A stretch of 64,000 nt of DNA from Adineta steineri (taxonomy: Eukaryota > Rotifera > Eurotatoria > Adinetida > Adinetidae), in NCBI GenBank assembly GCA_905250115.1, contig CAJNOI010000029.1:372001-436000 (forward strand), written 5' to 3'. Shown here one piece after another: positions 1 to 18,916 of the stretch (its first letter is position 1; every line of letters begins with the position of its first letter). The position numbers and the translations under genes are program-made. The notes below the pieces were generated by a model. The model saw only the letters and a list, made by a program, of their open reading frames with translations, was not told the origin of the DNA and ran no database searches.

Positions 1-465
1 TGAATTATTCTTCCGGTAATTTATGAATATACACGATCGAATTTTTACAATATTAGAAACTGTACTTATCTATTCAAAATTCTATATTAATGAATCTAAC
101 AAACATTTAACTGGAGTGATTTGATGGTTGATGTGATGTAGAAATCCGCTGTTATTTGGTATTAAAAGCCTTTTTCTCTGTTTTTCTATGATATATTTTC
201 CAGTATATATAATTACGATTGATACCTTAAGCACCTGTCATCAAAATTACATAATACGAAAAAAGCACACTATGAATGAAAAACAAATTTTTGACACCAA
301 CGTAGAAACCTAGTCATGCCAATGCCTAGCAGATGCTTTTAGATATTTTGTATATTTCATACACGAAATATGTGTTGATGCATATAATTCCTTTCATAAT
401 CAATCAGATAATCATCAGTTGATTTATTTATTATTGAAATATTTTTCATTATATATTATTCTCAG

Positions 466-3091
466 GTCAAACTACAACTGACATTCCTTACTCAACTGTT
501 AAACAACTCGAATCTGATACAGAAACGAAGTCTCCTGATTCAAGTAACCGTCATTGGAATTAACTGCTATTATATATACTCAATGTTTTTGTTTTTAGAT
601 GAGACTTTAGTTGATATGCATCAGTTAGTTAATCAAGAGTCAACATCTAATGACACAGGTAATTATTAGTCTTGTTGTTAGTCATTTATATCATTTTGAT
701 TTCATATTTTTCTTTGACGTAGACTTATCTAACATTCATGATTTATCTGATGAAAAACTAAAGCTGCATTTGAAAGTGACATGCAATGATTCAGGTAATT
801 AGACACTTAACAAGTAGCACAACATATTATTTGATCATTATTCTTAATGTTATAAAAGAAAAGTCTTTATTTCAATAGAATAATTCTATAAACAACTTAT
901 TTTTGTTGTGAGACATCTCAATATTTTCGATATTCTAAAAACCGGATATTCAGTATTTGACTTAACTGATAATGTTAAAACTATATGAAATTCCGGCCAT
1001 ATCTATGTATACATTTATATAAAACTAATCGTCTTAATGAAACCATTCACGTAGTCAATCAAATGAGTTTTAGGAGCATCAGTTGCTTGCTAATACGCAG
1101 AAATATGAATAATGTGCTTTTATGGTCAACAAGAGTTTTACTGTATAAATCAAACAGAAAAATGGCTCCTAGTAGGATTCTAACTGTTTATTCAATAACA
1201 GATCTAGATCGAATGTTTGACAAATAATAGCAGTTTAAATTCTATCTTGAAATATTCATATGTTAAAGCTCACTCCATGTAAACAATATTGTTGCAGCTA
1301 ATAATAGAATTTTCATACTTGATTTTAAGTTTAGTGATAATATTAATTAGTAATGACGAGAAACTTTATTCATTTATTTATTTTATTCGTTTTTAGAATT
1401 TACAGATATTAACAAGTGGATCGAACATGCATATGCATCTGATCTGAAGCTGATAGACGCATTGATATTTGATTGGATGAAATCAGGTCATGATGAAATT
1501 ACTGATGAATTCCATTTCCGTGACATGGCTTTTGAAACTTGTTGTCAAACAGCGGAAAAACAGAATGAAACACTGATAACAGCATATATCGAGAACTATG
1601 GCATACCAGACGAGCAAGAGAAAATAATTGATAGTTGTGCTAAAGAATTAACTGGACTTGATGATACAGCATGTGAAGTTGATAGAGATTATTCAAATAA
1701 AGCTCGTAATAAAAAAACTGAGTTAGTATATGATTACTACTTTGGACATATTCCTACTCGATAATTAATTACATTTTTAGGAAATATAAAAATGCATCAT
1801 TATTGAGAAAGATCAATTATCAGATCGAACACAAAATTTATCCAAGCAATATTGTTACTAATTATTATTGGACAACATATAATACATGTCACTCAGCATT
1901 TTTTATATTATGGAAACCATTTGCACTTGATAAATGTGAAAGAGATTATCGTAAAAAATTATTATCCGAAAAGCCTATAAATTTCGAAAAGTATTATAAA
2001 TTTCATGAAGAAATAAGTAGACCATTCAAGTTAATGATGCAGAATTTATATTCTAATATGCGGGTATAAGTACACATTTTTTCTTTTATTGAATTTATTA
2101 AATCAGATATAAACTAATCCATTGAGTTTTATAAAAACCTTTAAAAATCGATTTTTTTGAAAATAATATGTATAGTAATACTTATAGAATGTATTTTAGT
2201 CTCATATAAACACACTGAAGATGTCAATTATTCGAGTTGATCCAGTAATATCAAAAGAAGAAATTGAACTCAGTATGACTTCAATTAAAAATAAAATAGG
2301 AAAATATAAGATTCTTAATTCCCATCCAATGGTTTTATATTATGGAAAACGTGCACATACTTATCGAGTTTGTTGCGGAAGAATGGAAACAGATGAACTA
2401 TTTGATCAATATCTGTTGTATTATAGTACCGATTTTGTGAAGATGGATAAATTATTACGTGCATGGTTTGTTGCTATTTTTTTTAATTAAACAATTGACT
2501 AGTTCATTCTATTATAGTCTTCTCAAACAGAGTAAATCGAGTTTAGAAGCTGGTGTTGTTTATAGTGGAGATTGTCAAGTAGCTTATAATGAACTTAGTG
2601 AAGTTATAAAAAAACGTCAAAGGTAATATAGACATTTGAATTAATATATTTTCTAGTTTTGATAAACTAGCTTTCTTAAAAAAAGTTACAATCAAGCAGA
2701 AAATATTGTTAAAATTTTTCAAGAAGCTATTACATTAAAATTGAGCGAAGCAACAATAATAAAATCAATGGGAATAGTTGTCAATCAATATTGTCCTGAT
2801 CAACATGTATTAGAATTATTATTTGATATAGATAAACTTATTCATTGTGAAGAACTTGCACGTATAGCTATAGCACAAAATGGTTCCAACAATTATTATA
2901 AATATCAGAACTCGATCAGTAATCCATTTATTGATATAGTAATTGAAGATTTCAAAGGTCTAGAACAAGCTCTAACTAAAATTGTATCCCTACCCGAAAC
3001 AAAATCAATTCAAAAAAGATCTCTAGTAATATTTATGATCTATTATATTAAAAAGAACTTCTTTTTCATTCAAGGATACACATCTAAATAG
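466..3091 (+). CDS. Unrecognised multi-exon gene, 5' end outside window
   Basis: I do not recognise the product. Eight exons join in phase: 466-543, 599-658, 723-794, 1397-1721, 1781-2063, 2200-2465, 2518-2622 and 2686-3091 (TAG stop). The first three are short, begin after 1 nt of a codon and end the same way, so they look like small symmetrical modules of acidic, Ser/Thr-rich sequence. The later exons encode a mixed charged, probably globular protein (about 380 residues from exon 4 on) without signal peptide or clear membrane segment; a Cys pair occurs in RVCCGRM near 2370. The first visible exon starts in mid-codon, so the gene begins left of the window. Introns are 44-136 bp apart from one of about 600 bp (795-1396). 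Splice sites are seen directly; function is unknown. Confidence 0.6.
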
Positions 3092-3368
3092 CGGCGACAC
3101 ATCTAAAGTTATTGATGATACATCCAGCGATACGTCTGAATATAGCGACGAAGCACACTCGAATCCTACTTCTACATCCAAGAACACAAATCTAAATGGC
3201 GCCGTCACATATACGGTGTTTGCTGGTTCATTCAATAATATACCTCAAAATATCGACACAGCACACCTGAATCCTAGTTCTACATACAAGAGTACATATG
3301 TAAAAAGCGGTGGCATAGGTGGGGTTTTTGGTAATTTCATCGGCGATACGTCTCAAAATGTCAAGTAA
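3092..3368 (+). pseudogene. Repeat-bearing coding remnant just after the stop of the left-edge gene
   Basis: Directly after the stop at 3089-3091 another + frame stays open to a TAA at 3366-3368. It encodes a hydrophilic, Asp/Ser/Thr-rich tract in which DTS recurs and a unit of about 36 residues is repeated: one copy has AHSNPTSTSKNT, the next AHLNPSSTYKST. The DNA repeat is also visible (roughly 3132-3238 against 3239-3345). It reads like a C-terminal tail of the upstream gene that is now one frame away, by a frameshift, a sequence error or an intron I could not place. Confidence 0.4.
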
Positions 3369-4229
3369 GTATAGGAGAATATTGCTCAAATGGAAGTAGA
3401 TTCGATTTTCACTAAAGTCAATGAAACGTTAAAAGAGAAAAAAGAATTATTCACATTCGATATACAGTTTGAACCCTGCAGAATTTGAGTCAAATTAGCT
3501 GTATAATTAAAATATATAAATATCGTTTTTATATTAATTTCATAGCATTTTAAAAACATAATTGCTAGCCAACATCAATTGAATTACGATCAACTAACAT
3601 TGGATTTTGTGTAATTCTATCTTAACTTCCTTAGTTATAAGGAGAGTATTAAATTATATCATTATGTATGAGAGTGAATATAGTCAGCAATTTATAGAAT
3701 AGAACTAAATAGAAATATGTAGAACATATATAATGTCTTTTCTATTTCAAGAATTTTTGAGTTTTGGAACTAAAAAAGGAACACAACTATTCATATCAAT
3801 TAAGTCGAACATCTCGAGCATTAGATAGATCACAAAATAGGTTTTTAACTGTTAATTGTAATAAAATTTGTTTAGGTTCGGTGAAAACAATATGGCTTCA
3901 TCGATTATTATATCAATTTATCAAATTTTTACGATATTTTTTATAATTATTTTCCATACGATTTTCTTTTAAAACCGATATTATAATATTTATCGATCAT
4001 TTTAAATAAATAACTTTTTTCTGGTTTCTTTTTTTCAATTATCAATTTATTTTAAACTGAGCGGAAAAACAAAACAAAAAAGAAATATTAATAGATAATT
4101 GACGTATACTGTTCAGAGGGAAGGAAGAAAAACGAAAGAAATATATCTGCAAATAAAGAAGCTAATTGAAATAATAACATTTTGAATTAATAGGTATATA
4201 TGTATATGTATGTATATTCGTGTTTTGAA
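3369..4229. other. Intergenic, no gene seen
   Basis: AT-rich spacer between the 3' ends of two converging genes. Short open frames here have no recognisable sequence. Nothing else stands out. Confidence 0.5.
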
Positions 4230-10523
<6,294 letters not shown>

Positions 10524-12364
10524 ATTTCGAAAATATAAAATGTCCTCACAGATAGAGAGAGCGAGGGGAAATTTATTAAATTGACGTTTATTCTCTTTAT
10601 TTTATATCCTCTGATTACGTATATATGTTTGCAGCAGATTGATATTTACTCGTTAGTCTATATCCTTATACTGTTTGTTTCAAAGTTGAAGGTGTATATC
10701 TCTTCCTTGTTCTTATTTCTTCGTTCGTTTTTTTTCTTCTTCTTCTTGTGTACGCATAAACATTCAGCATGAGAAAGACAAAACCTTGATCAATTCGCTA
10801 TTGTTTGTCTTCTTTTTATTGTAATTTTAATTTTATAAAGGACAATTTGAGGGACGGAGGATTTAAAAAAAAAGTGTATTATCATTTCACCTCTAGTTCA
10901 TGATAACAAAAAGAGAAAATCAGATATCAAAACTATTTGAAAGTAGATTAAAATAATCAATCGAAAGTAAAACTAACAATATGTTGTACATAAATGGCCT
11001 TCATCTTCAACTCTTTAGATGTTACATGTTAATTCTATACAACATAAATTATTCATGATAAATTCTTCTTTTTTTTCAATAAAAGAAAAACATCATATAG
11101 TACAATATATAATTCTTAGAAAATAATGTTAATATCTATTCTGAGATCGCTTACCATTCTTAAAATAAAGAGTACAACAAAAATTGATGTTGATCAGATA
11201 TCTTATGGTTTAATAGGAATATGATCGATTACATAAAAATGAAGTGTAGCAGTATTTAGTTTTTATACAATGTCATATATATTGGATTGAGCAATGAGCG
11301 AAAACGAATGAAAGAAGAGAAACTAATACATGATCATCATCATCATTGTCATGTTGCCTTGTAAAAAAGGAATTAGTAAGTGTATGATGATACGCCATCA
11401 CTACTTCATACAATAATCTCAAATAAAAAGTAATCAGTGACGACCATTATAGAGATAGGTATAGATGTACATAATGAAGGAGAACAGATTACTTAACAAA
11501 AAGGACAGAAGAAGAAGAGAGAAAAAACGAAAGGTGGTAATAATAATAGTGATGATGAGGAAGGGATTAGGGGAGGTGTATTATAAAAAAAATAAATAAA
11601 ATCATGTTGTCACGTAATTTCTTTCTTGGTCACTTGCAAATGAACTCAAATTTCGATCATAATACTCATAAATGTTCATTAATCAAAATTATATAAGACA
11701 TAATAAAAAAAACGAATATTAGTTTAGTTATGTATATGATTGAGCTCAGATTTAAGAGACTTTTTTTTATCAGATATACCTAATGAAATATTATTATCAT
11801 ATTAAAATTAAAAATAATTTCAATACAAAATATTTAACAGTGAATATGTATGTAATAAGAGAAGAGATATTCTTATAATTTTCTTATTTAATCTGATTCT
11901 ATGCATCATTTCCTTTGATATTACTACCTTATTTAGTTTCATACTAGGGATTAATCATCAGTTCGATTTCATCATCGTTAATACACAATGATTGATAAGC
12001 AGAACAGAAAAAAAAACTAACAGACTTCTTTTTTTCTTCTTCTTCTTCTAGAATATTAATGTAATAACGATAAATCCAATTATCATTTTTGATACAGTTA
12101 GTTCTTTTATAATTAAATCTATTTTCAAGAATATCGAACAGAATTATTCATATAATTGAAATCAGAATAATCGATTACTTAATTATAAATATACTTGGAC
12201 ACTTGCTAGGCAATTATTTTTATAGTATTATAAAAAAAAAGAAAAAAGATAACGGTCTTTTTTTTTCGTATACAATCAAATCTATATGATTTATTATTCA
12301 ATAAACTTTTTAAAAGAAATTTTTTTTTACTATCAAATATAAAAAAAAATTAATGATCTTAAAT
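10524..12364. other. Intergenic, no gene seen, up to an assembly gap
   Basis: AT-rich DNA upstream of the EGF gene, with simple runs such as gatcatcatcatcattg near 11330 and purine tracts near 11500-11580. No recognisable coding sequence. It should include the EGF gene promoter, which I cannot delimit. Confidence 0.5.
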
Positions 12365-12464
12365 NNNNNNNNNNNNNNNNNNNNNNNNNNNNNNNNNNNN
12401 NNNNNNNNNNNNNNNNNNNNNNNNNNNNNNNNNNNNNNNNNNNNNNNNNNNNNNNNNNNNNNNN
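12365..12464. other. Assembly gap (100 N)
   Basis: Exactly 100 N, the usual placeholder for a gap of unknown length. Text right after it starts acacccacaccctctctctc, a telomere-like and simple repeat that probably broke the assembly. The join between the EGF gene and the biosynthetic region is therefore a scaffold join, not contiguous sequence. Confidence 0.98.
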
Positions 12465-12598
12465 ACACCCACACCCTCTCTCTCACTGAGTGCTTATTCT
12501 CTAGTTTATTCATAAATGTATTCATCATTTTAGATAATAAACCATCTGTAATTCATTAATTATTCAGAGGAAAGTCTTATCTGAGTATTTTAACTATA

Positions 12599-13648
12599 AT
12601 GGGTACGAATACAGATTCTGATGTGGATCCATCTTCTCTTATAACGCTTATAAATGGATTTCGTTATTCAAAAATAATTTTCACTGCCGTCGAATTCAAG
12701 CTTTTTGATCACCTTTTCGATCAGCCATTATCTCTCGAACAGCTTTCGACAAAGCTTAACATATCACATATATCATCATTGGATCGTTTTCTCAATGCAT
12801 GTATCAGCCTGAAACTAATTGAACGACATGATGATAAATACAGCAATACACCATTAGCCAATCATTATCTTGTATCGACAAGTGCCGATACGTTGAACGG
12901 CTTTGTAAATTACTGCAATGACACTGCTTATCCTCTTTGGACCCATCTCGCTGATGCAATTCGCGAAGATGACTCTCAATGGAAAAAGAAATGCAAATCC
13001 ATACTAGACATTAAATTCGATTTTCGAGCGTTCTATTCAGATAATACTACAGAGAGGAATTTTATAGGAGCCATGCAAGGACTGGGTGCACTCTCTTTTC
13101 CAGCGATCGTTGCCAGTGTTGATGATTGGAATCGATTCAATATATTATGCGACGTTGGTGGTGGAAGTGGTAATTTAGCGGGTATCGCTTGCGAAATGAA
13201 TCAGAAACTAGAAGCGATCATTTTCGATCTTCCTCAAATAGAAAAACATGTACTTCATTATGTGGAAAAACTTTCAGCGTCTGTTGGCAGCCGAATCCGT
13301 TTTCATGGTGGTGATTTTTTCTTGGATAATCTTCCTCAAGCTGATATATATACATTAGGACGTATTTTACATGATTGGACAGAGGAACAATGCAGCCAAT
13401 TGTTAAATAAAATATATTATGCCTTACCGAAACGAAACGGAGCAGTTCTGATTGCTGAATGTCTATTGGATGACAATAAGACAGGCCCACTGCCAGCAGT
13501 GATTCATGATATAGGTATGTTGATATTTATGAAAGGTCGAGAACGAACATCGAAAGAGTATTATGACATGCTCAAGCGTATCAGTTTTAGGACAATGAAA
13601 TGTCAACGAACGGGCAAATATCTTGACGCAATCATAGCTTACAAATAG
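12599..13648 (+). CDS. SAM-dependent O-methyltransferase (ASMT/plant-fungal OMT family)
   Basis: Intronless, 349 aa. The N-terminal third (about residues 10-110) is the winged-helix dimerisation part (FKLFDHLFDQPLSLEQLSTK). SAM motif I is CDVGGGSGNLAG near residue 190, followed by FDLPQ. GGDFF and then LGRILHDWTEEQC carry the usual catalytic His (HDW). AVLIAECLL follows, and the C-terminal strand ends with LDAIIAY. Length and order fit family PF00891, which methylates hydroxyls on small aromatics or polyketides. It is the first gene of the + strand biosynthetic run, so a tailoring role on the PKS/NRPS product is plausible; an acetylserotonin-like host role is the alternative. An AATAAA lies about 60 bp after the stop. 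Confidence 0.85.
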   Translation: MGTNTDSDVDPSSLITLINGFRYSKIIFTAVEFKLFDHLFDQPLSLEQLSTKLNISHISSLDRFLNACISLKLIERHDDKYSNTPLANHYLVSTSADTLNGFVNYCNDTAYPLWTHLADAIREDDSQWKKKCKSILDIKFDFRAFYSDNTTERNFIGAMQGLGALSFPAIVASVDDWNRFNILCDVGGGSGNLAGIACEMNQKLEAIIFDLPQIEKHVLHYVEKLSASVGSRIRFHGGDFFLDNLPQADIYTLGRILHDWTEEQCSQLLNKIYYALPKRNGAVLIAECLLDDNKTGPLPAVIHDIGMLIFMKGRERTSKEYYDMLKRISFRTMKCQRTGKYLDAIIAYK

Positions 13649-13709
13649 ACTTGTCTTGAGTTATCATTTCATTAGATAAAAAAACATAACATTATGTTTT
13701 TTTATTTTA

Positions 13710-13715
13710 AATAAA
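13710..13715 (+). terminator. Poly(A) signal of the O-methyltransferase gene
   Basis: AATAAA about 60 bp after the stop codon, in a T/A-rich context. This is a eukaryotic-type 3' end on an otherwise intronless, bacterial-looking gene. Confidence 0.5.
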
Positions 13716-13888
13716 GATCATTATTCGCATATATTTCTTACATGTGATGTTATTGTGTCATGAAGCTGAACTCATATTGAACCACTTACTTAGTCGAATT
13801 CTTTCTAGTTCTTAAAGTATCTAACACAATTCGACAACTTTTATTTGGTCTGTTAAAAACTGTCAGATTACTTTTTGCGGGAATCCGA

Positions 13889-14102
13889 CAGTACGTTGAG
13901 TGTGGGTGAGTGTATGAAAAGAACTGCCATGACACGTTTGTATCTTATTCAAAAACCTTGAAGAATGGCAAAAGGTTCTACATAAGAAAATTATGATTAA
14001 TAAATTCGAAGATATGTTGAGGGTGGGTCTGAGTGTGGCTGTAGATGTGCGTGAGGATTAAGAAGACACCCACACCTACACCCACACCCACACCCTCACC
14101 CT
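13889..14102. repeat. Telomere-like GT-rich inverted repeat
   Basis: A G-rich stretch (gttgagggtgggtctgag, from about 14016) faces a C-rich stretch (cccacacccacaccctcacc, to 14102) and can fold into a hairpin. A lone gagtgtgggtgagtg occurs upstream near 13898. The unit resembles the bdelloid telomere repeat TGTGGG, here degenerate and internal. Confidence 0.65.
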
Positions 14103-14139
14103 TAATTAATATAGAAGATATATCAAGTTAATTTTCCTT

Positions 14140-17100
14140 ACAAGAAAGAACTACAATTATAAAATTTGTTCGTATACAAGTACAACAAGCAGGTTTAACA
14201 TATACAAAAGCTGTTGTTTGGAAGTATTTTTTCGGTATGTTTTCTTTTTTTCTCTTATTATCATATTAATTGTTCACCCAACCGCTAAACAACCATTTCA
14301 GGATTGTAAGGTGTGTTTCGTCTGCTTGAATTTGATTTTGTTGTTTTTTTCTTGCACTTCTTATAGCTTTATATAATTAACTAAAATATAACAAAATAAT
14401 TTTTATATTTATAGGAATATTAAAGAAAATATTCATGCTGTTATTTTAATAAATGAAATAAATAATAAATTATGTCTTGATTGTCCATCAAAATTGAATA
14501 ATATAACATTAATTTATTGACAACACTGGAATACTAAAATACTTATACAAAATGGTCTTTATCATTTAAAAGATGTTCAATGGCTGGATAAATATACAAG
14601 TGAAAATACAGCTCACCTTCTTGCATCAATGCATCATTGAATTCGACGAGCAAATCAAAATCATACACAGAAATTACCACATATCAATAATCATACATTT
14701 ACGAAATTTGTTGAAAAGTAATTGGAAATGATGCATATTTATTTGAATTCGAAAAAAGAAAAGTTTCTCATTTAGATTTGTCAAACTAATCAATGAAAAA
14801 TCATCAGATATTCATGAAAATCATTATGATGTTCAACGTCTTCTTGAACAAATTTAATATCAACATGAAACATCAATTAAATTAGAAAAAGAATTATAAT
14901 AAGAGAAACCTGTACTTGAAGACAGACTTCAAGTATAAAATTTTCTTAATGAAATTTTGATATAAAATTTCAAGTTTTTTCTAGAGTACTGTACGTATGT
15001 TAGTTTAAATAGACCAAGATATGGTTGTAGTTGAACAACAAATCCGTGCTCATAAATCTCAAACACGACGAACAGTTCAATTAAAACGATTATTACCTCA
15101 ATATGAATTAGCACAAGAAAAAAATCTTTATAAATGTTTAGCTATTGCAACTGATGCAAAAAAATTAAGAGAACAACTTGATATGTAATCATTACAAGAA
15201 TTAAAATTAGTTACTAAAGCAGAAAAATCAGTTGGAGATGCATTAGCTGCTATTATTCTGATTTGTAAGTTTAGAATATTTTTCATTTTTTTATTTTTGT
15301 AAAATTTCATACTAAAATAGTAGAATCTCCAACAGCTGATATAACATGGCAAAAAGGTGTGAAAAGACAATTAGCTAATCTTGATAGATTTATTGAAGGA
15401 ACTCAATTATTTGATAAAATGAATTTAACAGAAGAACATATTATTTTAATTAGTGCAATTATTGATAATGTTACAATTGAAAACTCATCACTTAATCAAA
15501 CATCTTATTATAATGCTATTTTAACATTTTATAAATGGGTTAAACGAATTTTACAGTTAGTTATTTCAAAAAAAATATCATTATTACTATTATTTTATAT
15601 AGATATCATACACTTTTACTTGAAAAAGTTCGACCAATACATCAGAAATATAAAGAAATTGAAGAAGATGTATTAGAACAAGATCAAAAATTAATTTTAT
15701 TAGATAGTAAAAATTAAGTTAGTTTCTTATTATATATTTTATTTTATATATTAAAATAGAATACATGATTTCGGTATTAGATCTCGTTTAAAAGATCTTT
15801 CACAACAATGAAAGAAAATCAATTAAAAACTGCATCTGAATTAAATCAAGTTTATTGAAAATTTCTTAAATATTTTTGTATAAAATCGAAAGAAATTAAA
15901 ATATTTATTTTCTAGATTTCATCTCGGGAATTAGGACGAACAAGTAAAATATTTGAAACAAGTAGAGAGCGTCAATCAACATTAAATGGTACATGTACAA
16001 TTGCATCAGCATTTTTAACTTATCTTGGTCCATGGATATATGGATTTCAACGTCTTATGTTAACTGCTCATTGGATTTAATGTATTCGACATAGAGGAAT
16101 GACTATTGTTTTTGATCAAATATCAAGTATAAAGGGTTGAATTATAAATTGGCAATTAAATCCTATTAAAAAAAATTTACTACAAGTAAATGAATAATTA
16201 TTTTAATTTGAAAATTCTAAAGAAGATTTGTTTTTAGATAATTGACGAACAAAAATCATTTAGTGGACTTGAATATCATCAACTGTTATTTTCTTTAATA
16301 AAATTTTTATTAGGTGATCAAATGCATTATGAATGGTTAAGTAACGGAGTTTTACCATCAGAAATGGAAAATCATACAATTATTATTAAATCAATTGAAT
16401 ATCCTCCACTTCTTATCGATCCATTTGGACAATATGATCAATGGATGAAAAAATATTATAATCTACCAAAAATTTATTTTGATAATCAGTATGTTTCATT
16501 CCTGTACTAAATAGTTAATTTAACATATCTTTCTAAATCTAATATTTAATCATATAGAATTATCGATACCCTTTTCCATTAATTCTCATGATTCAGAAAA
16601 AGATTGAGAAGAAATATTAAAAGCATTTTTTTTATTTTACAGATCAAAAGATGATGTTGTAATGTCAATTGAACAATCATTTTTATCTAGATCAAAAATT
16701 TATATAAACAATTGTAATACATTAGATAGTGTTCTATATTCATTAGCACAATGGAAAGCAACATCACAAGAATCGAATTCTAATGCTGGTATATCAACTT
16801 CTTGTTTTTTTATTTAAATCTAAAATATCTGTTTAGATTCAACCATCTGATCAAAAACAAACTGATGAATATTTAAAAAAATAATTCGACCATTTATTAT
16901 AACAATCTTATCGTTCGTAGCAAACAAAAAAATATTAAAAATTATCTATTTATTTTTTTTGTTTTCAGTCAATTATCAATTGATGATCGTTTAGAATTTA
17001 TAATTCTTCTTGAAATATTATTAAAAACAGCAGTTGAAAATAGTGATGGAAAAATGAAATAATTTAATTAGAATTTTTAGCAACTGGTTGACCAAGAATT

Positions 17101-18730
17101 GGTATAAATCTTTATCATATCCATCAACATTAACAAAAAAAAACAAATTGAATTCAATCAGATCTTATTTGGTTTGAACTTCTTTCATTACCAAATTTAT
17201 TTAATCAAGATGATCAACTACATCATTTATCAGAACCAATTTCAGAAAATGATCAACAATGGAAAAATTGGTATGATAATCCTCAATTAAATTTATTTCA
17301 TAATTTAAATAATCAGCAATTTTCTCAAATTGAAAAATGACTTATTAATCGTCTTTTATGTTCAGAACATTTTATTAATACATTATCTCAATATGTTATT
17401 GAACAATTTGATTTCAATACAATTCAAATAAATGATTATAATTTTCAAGAATACCAGGAGAATTTTTAATAAATAAATTTGATTTTCATCAATATCGTGA
17501 AGATACTTTAAAAACTAAAGGAAGAAAAATTAATCATATTGATTGTCAATTTACAAATATAGTTTATGATTTAACCGATAATGATATAGTATATTAAAAA
17601 AATGTTCATCAATCATCATTTTCTACTCTTATTAAACAAATTCGTTGTAAGTTATCTAAATTAAAATAAATTCATATTTATTCATTTATTTATTTAAGTC
17701 AAAGGTTAACATGACGTTGTCATACCAAAAGATGCATCTGTAGATTCATTTAATTTATCTTAATGCTCGTCCTCATCATTATGATTGTTCACTTGAAGGA
17801 AAAGTTTCTTTATCAAATTTATTATACAAAAATTCGAATAATAATATTCGAGAAATAATTAGTCAATTAATATATAATAGTTCATCTATACTCAATCAAT
17901 GTCAAGGCGATGAACTTACAGTTATTTATGACTCAATATTAATTCTACAAATATTTGAACAAAGTTCTTTTACGGCTCAATGGACAAGAAATTTTCTGTA
18001 ATTTGTTTTAAATATAATTAAAACTAATAACGGTCAAAATCTAATGAAAAAATTAATTGAAATGACATTTCTAACACATTTACCATCAGTAACAAAATTA
18101 TTGAATGAATTATTTCCACGAATATCATCGAAAAGTTCAATTAAATTAAATAAATATCATTTCGAAATTCCACAAAATTCAAGTCAATTTAATCTTCAAT
18201 GGCTTTTATCAAATTAACATTCAAAAATAAATTTTCATTTTAATGATTATGCATCAAAACAAAAAACTCTTCAACATCAATTTTATCTTTTTACAAAACA
18301 ATTAAATAAGTTTATGGCATGATACATCAGAAAATATTTTTCAAAAATTAAATATAGGGGTGTCACTTTAACTTTGCTTTAATAGTTAAAGTTAAAGTTA
18401 GAACTTTAACTTTAACTGTTAAAGTTAAAGTGTTTTACTTTAACTTTAAGTGTTAAAGTTAAAGTAAAAACACTTTCCACTTTAACTTTATTTAAAGTTA
18501 AAGTATTTTAAAGTAATCTGATAACGGTCAAAATGAATAAGGGGAACATTATGGGTGGCACGTTAACTTTAACTAATAAAGTTAAAGTTAAAGTGACACC
18601 CCTAATTAAATATTTCATTAATTCATGGTAATATTCATTTATTAAAAGAACGTTTACTACCTATTTTAAATTTACCATCTATTAAAGATTTTAAACAAGA
18701 TCTTATTAATATTGCTCTTTATCAGGTATA
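14140..18730 (+). pseudogene. Decayed dynein heavy chain copy (stalk to AAA6)
   Basis: Conceptual translation gives blocks in dynein order with many stops between them: stalk helix 1 (EKEL...KPVLEDRLQV near 14890); the other stalk side with VTKAEKSVGDALAAI (near 15220); WQKGVKRQLANLDRF and the conserved FYKWVKRIL (15340-15560); AAA5 text with YLGPW (near 16020) and LPSEMENHTIIIKS plus PPLLIDPFGQYDQW (16340-16450); and the AAA6 linker LEILLKTAVENSDGKMK and WKNWYDNPQ...LINRLLCSEHF (17000-17390). After 17500 the likeness fades. A small hAT-type element interrupts it at 18355-18604, and the frame resumes after it. Likely a host gene copy that died; the dynein class is unresolved. Confidence 0.75.
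18355..18604. mobile_element. Non-autonomous hAT-like MITE
   Basis: 250 bp. Ends are perfect inverted repeats (taggggtgtcactttaactt and its complement), flanked by the 8-bp target duplication attaaata at 18347-18354 and 18605-18612. An 8-bp duplication and a TAGGGGTG-type end are hAT hallmarks. The interior has no open frame and is mostly alternating TAACTTTAAC / GTTAAAGTTAAAG units, so it can fold extensively. It sits inside the dynein remnant; leaving out the element and one target copy gives an open reading (KLNISLIHGN) across the site. Confidence 0.85.
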
Positions 18731-18765
18731 TATTCGACTTTTTTTTATTAATAGAGAACATTTTC

Positions 18766-18821
18766 TTGAGGGTATGGGTATGGTTATTGATCGACTTTCT
18801 ACATCACACCCACACCCTCAT
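18766..18821. repeat. Telomere-like GT-rich inverted repeat
   Basis: ttgagggtatgggtatgg at the left faces acacccacaccctc at the right across a 20-25 bp loop. Same design as the copies near 14.0, 40.4 and 62.4 kb. Confidence 0.6.
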
Positions 18822-18916
18822 ATCTTCCTTAAGTTTAGATCTAACGGCGTTGAAAATGAGTTTCTTGATATGAAATAGGTCAAAAGATGATAAAAAGAAT
18901 CAGCGTGACGCAAAAT

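Noticed and set aside
985-1227. 80-residue open frame in the left region
   Set aside because: Lies wholly inside the intron 795-1396 and shows no recognisable sequence.
10581-10772. Hydrophobic open frame near 10.6-10.8 kb
   Set aside because: Low-complexity T-rich text upstream of the EGF gene with no homology or splice support.
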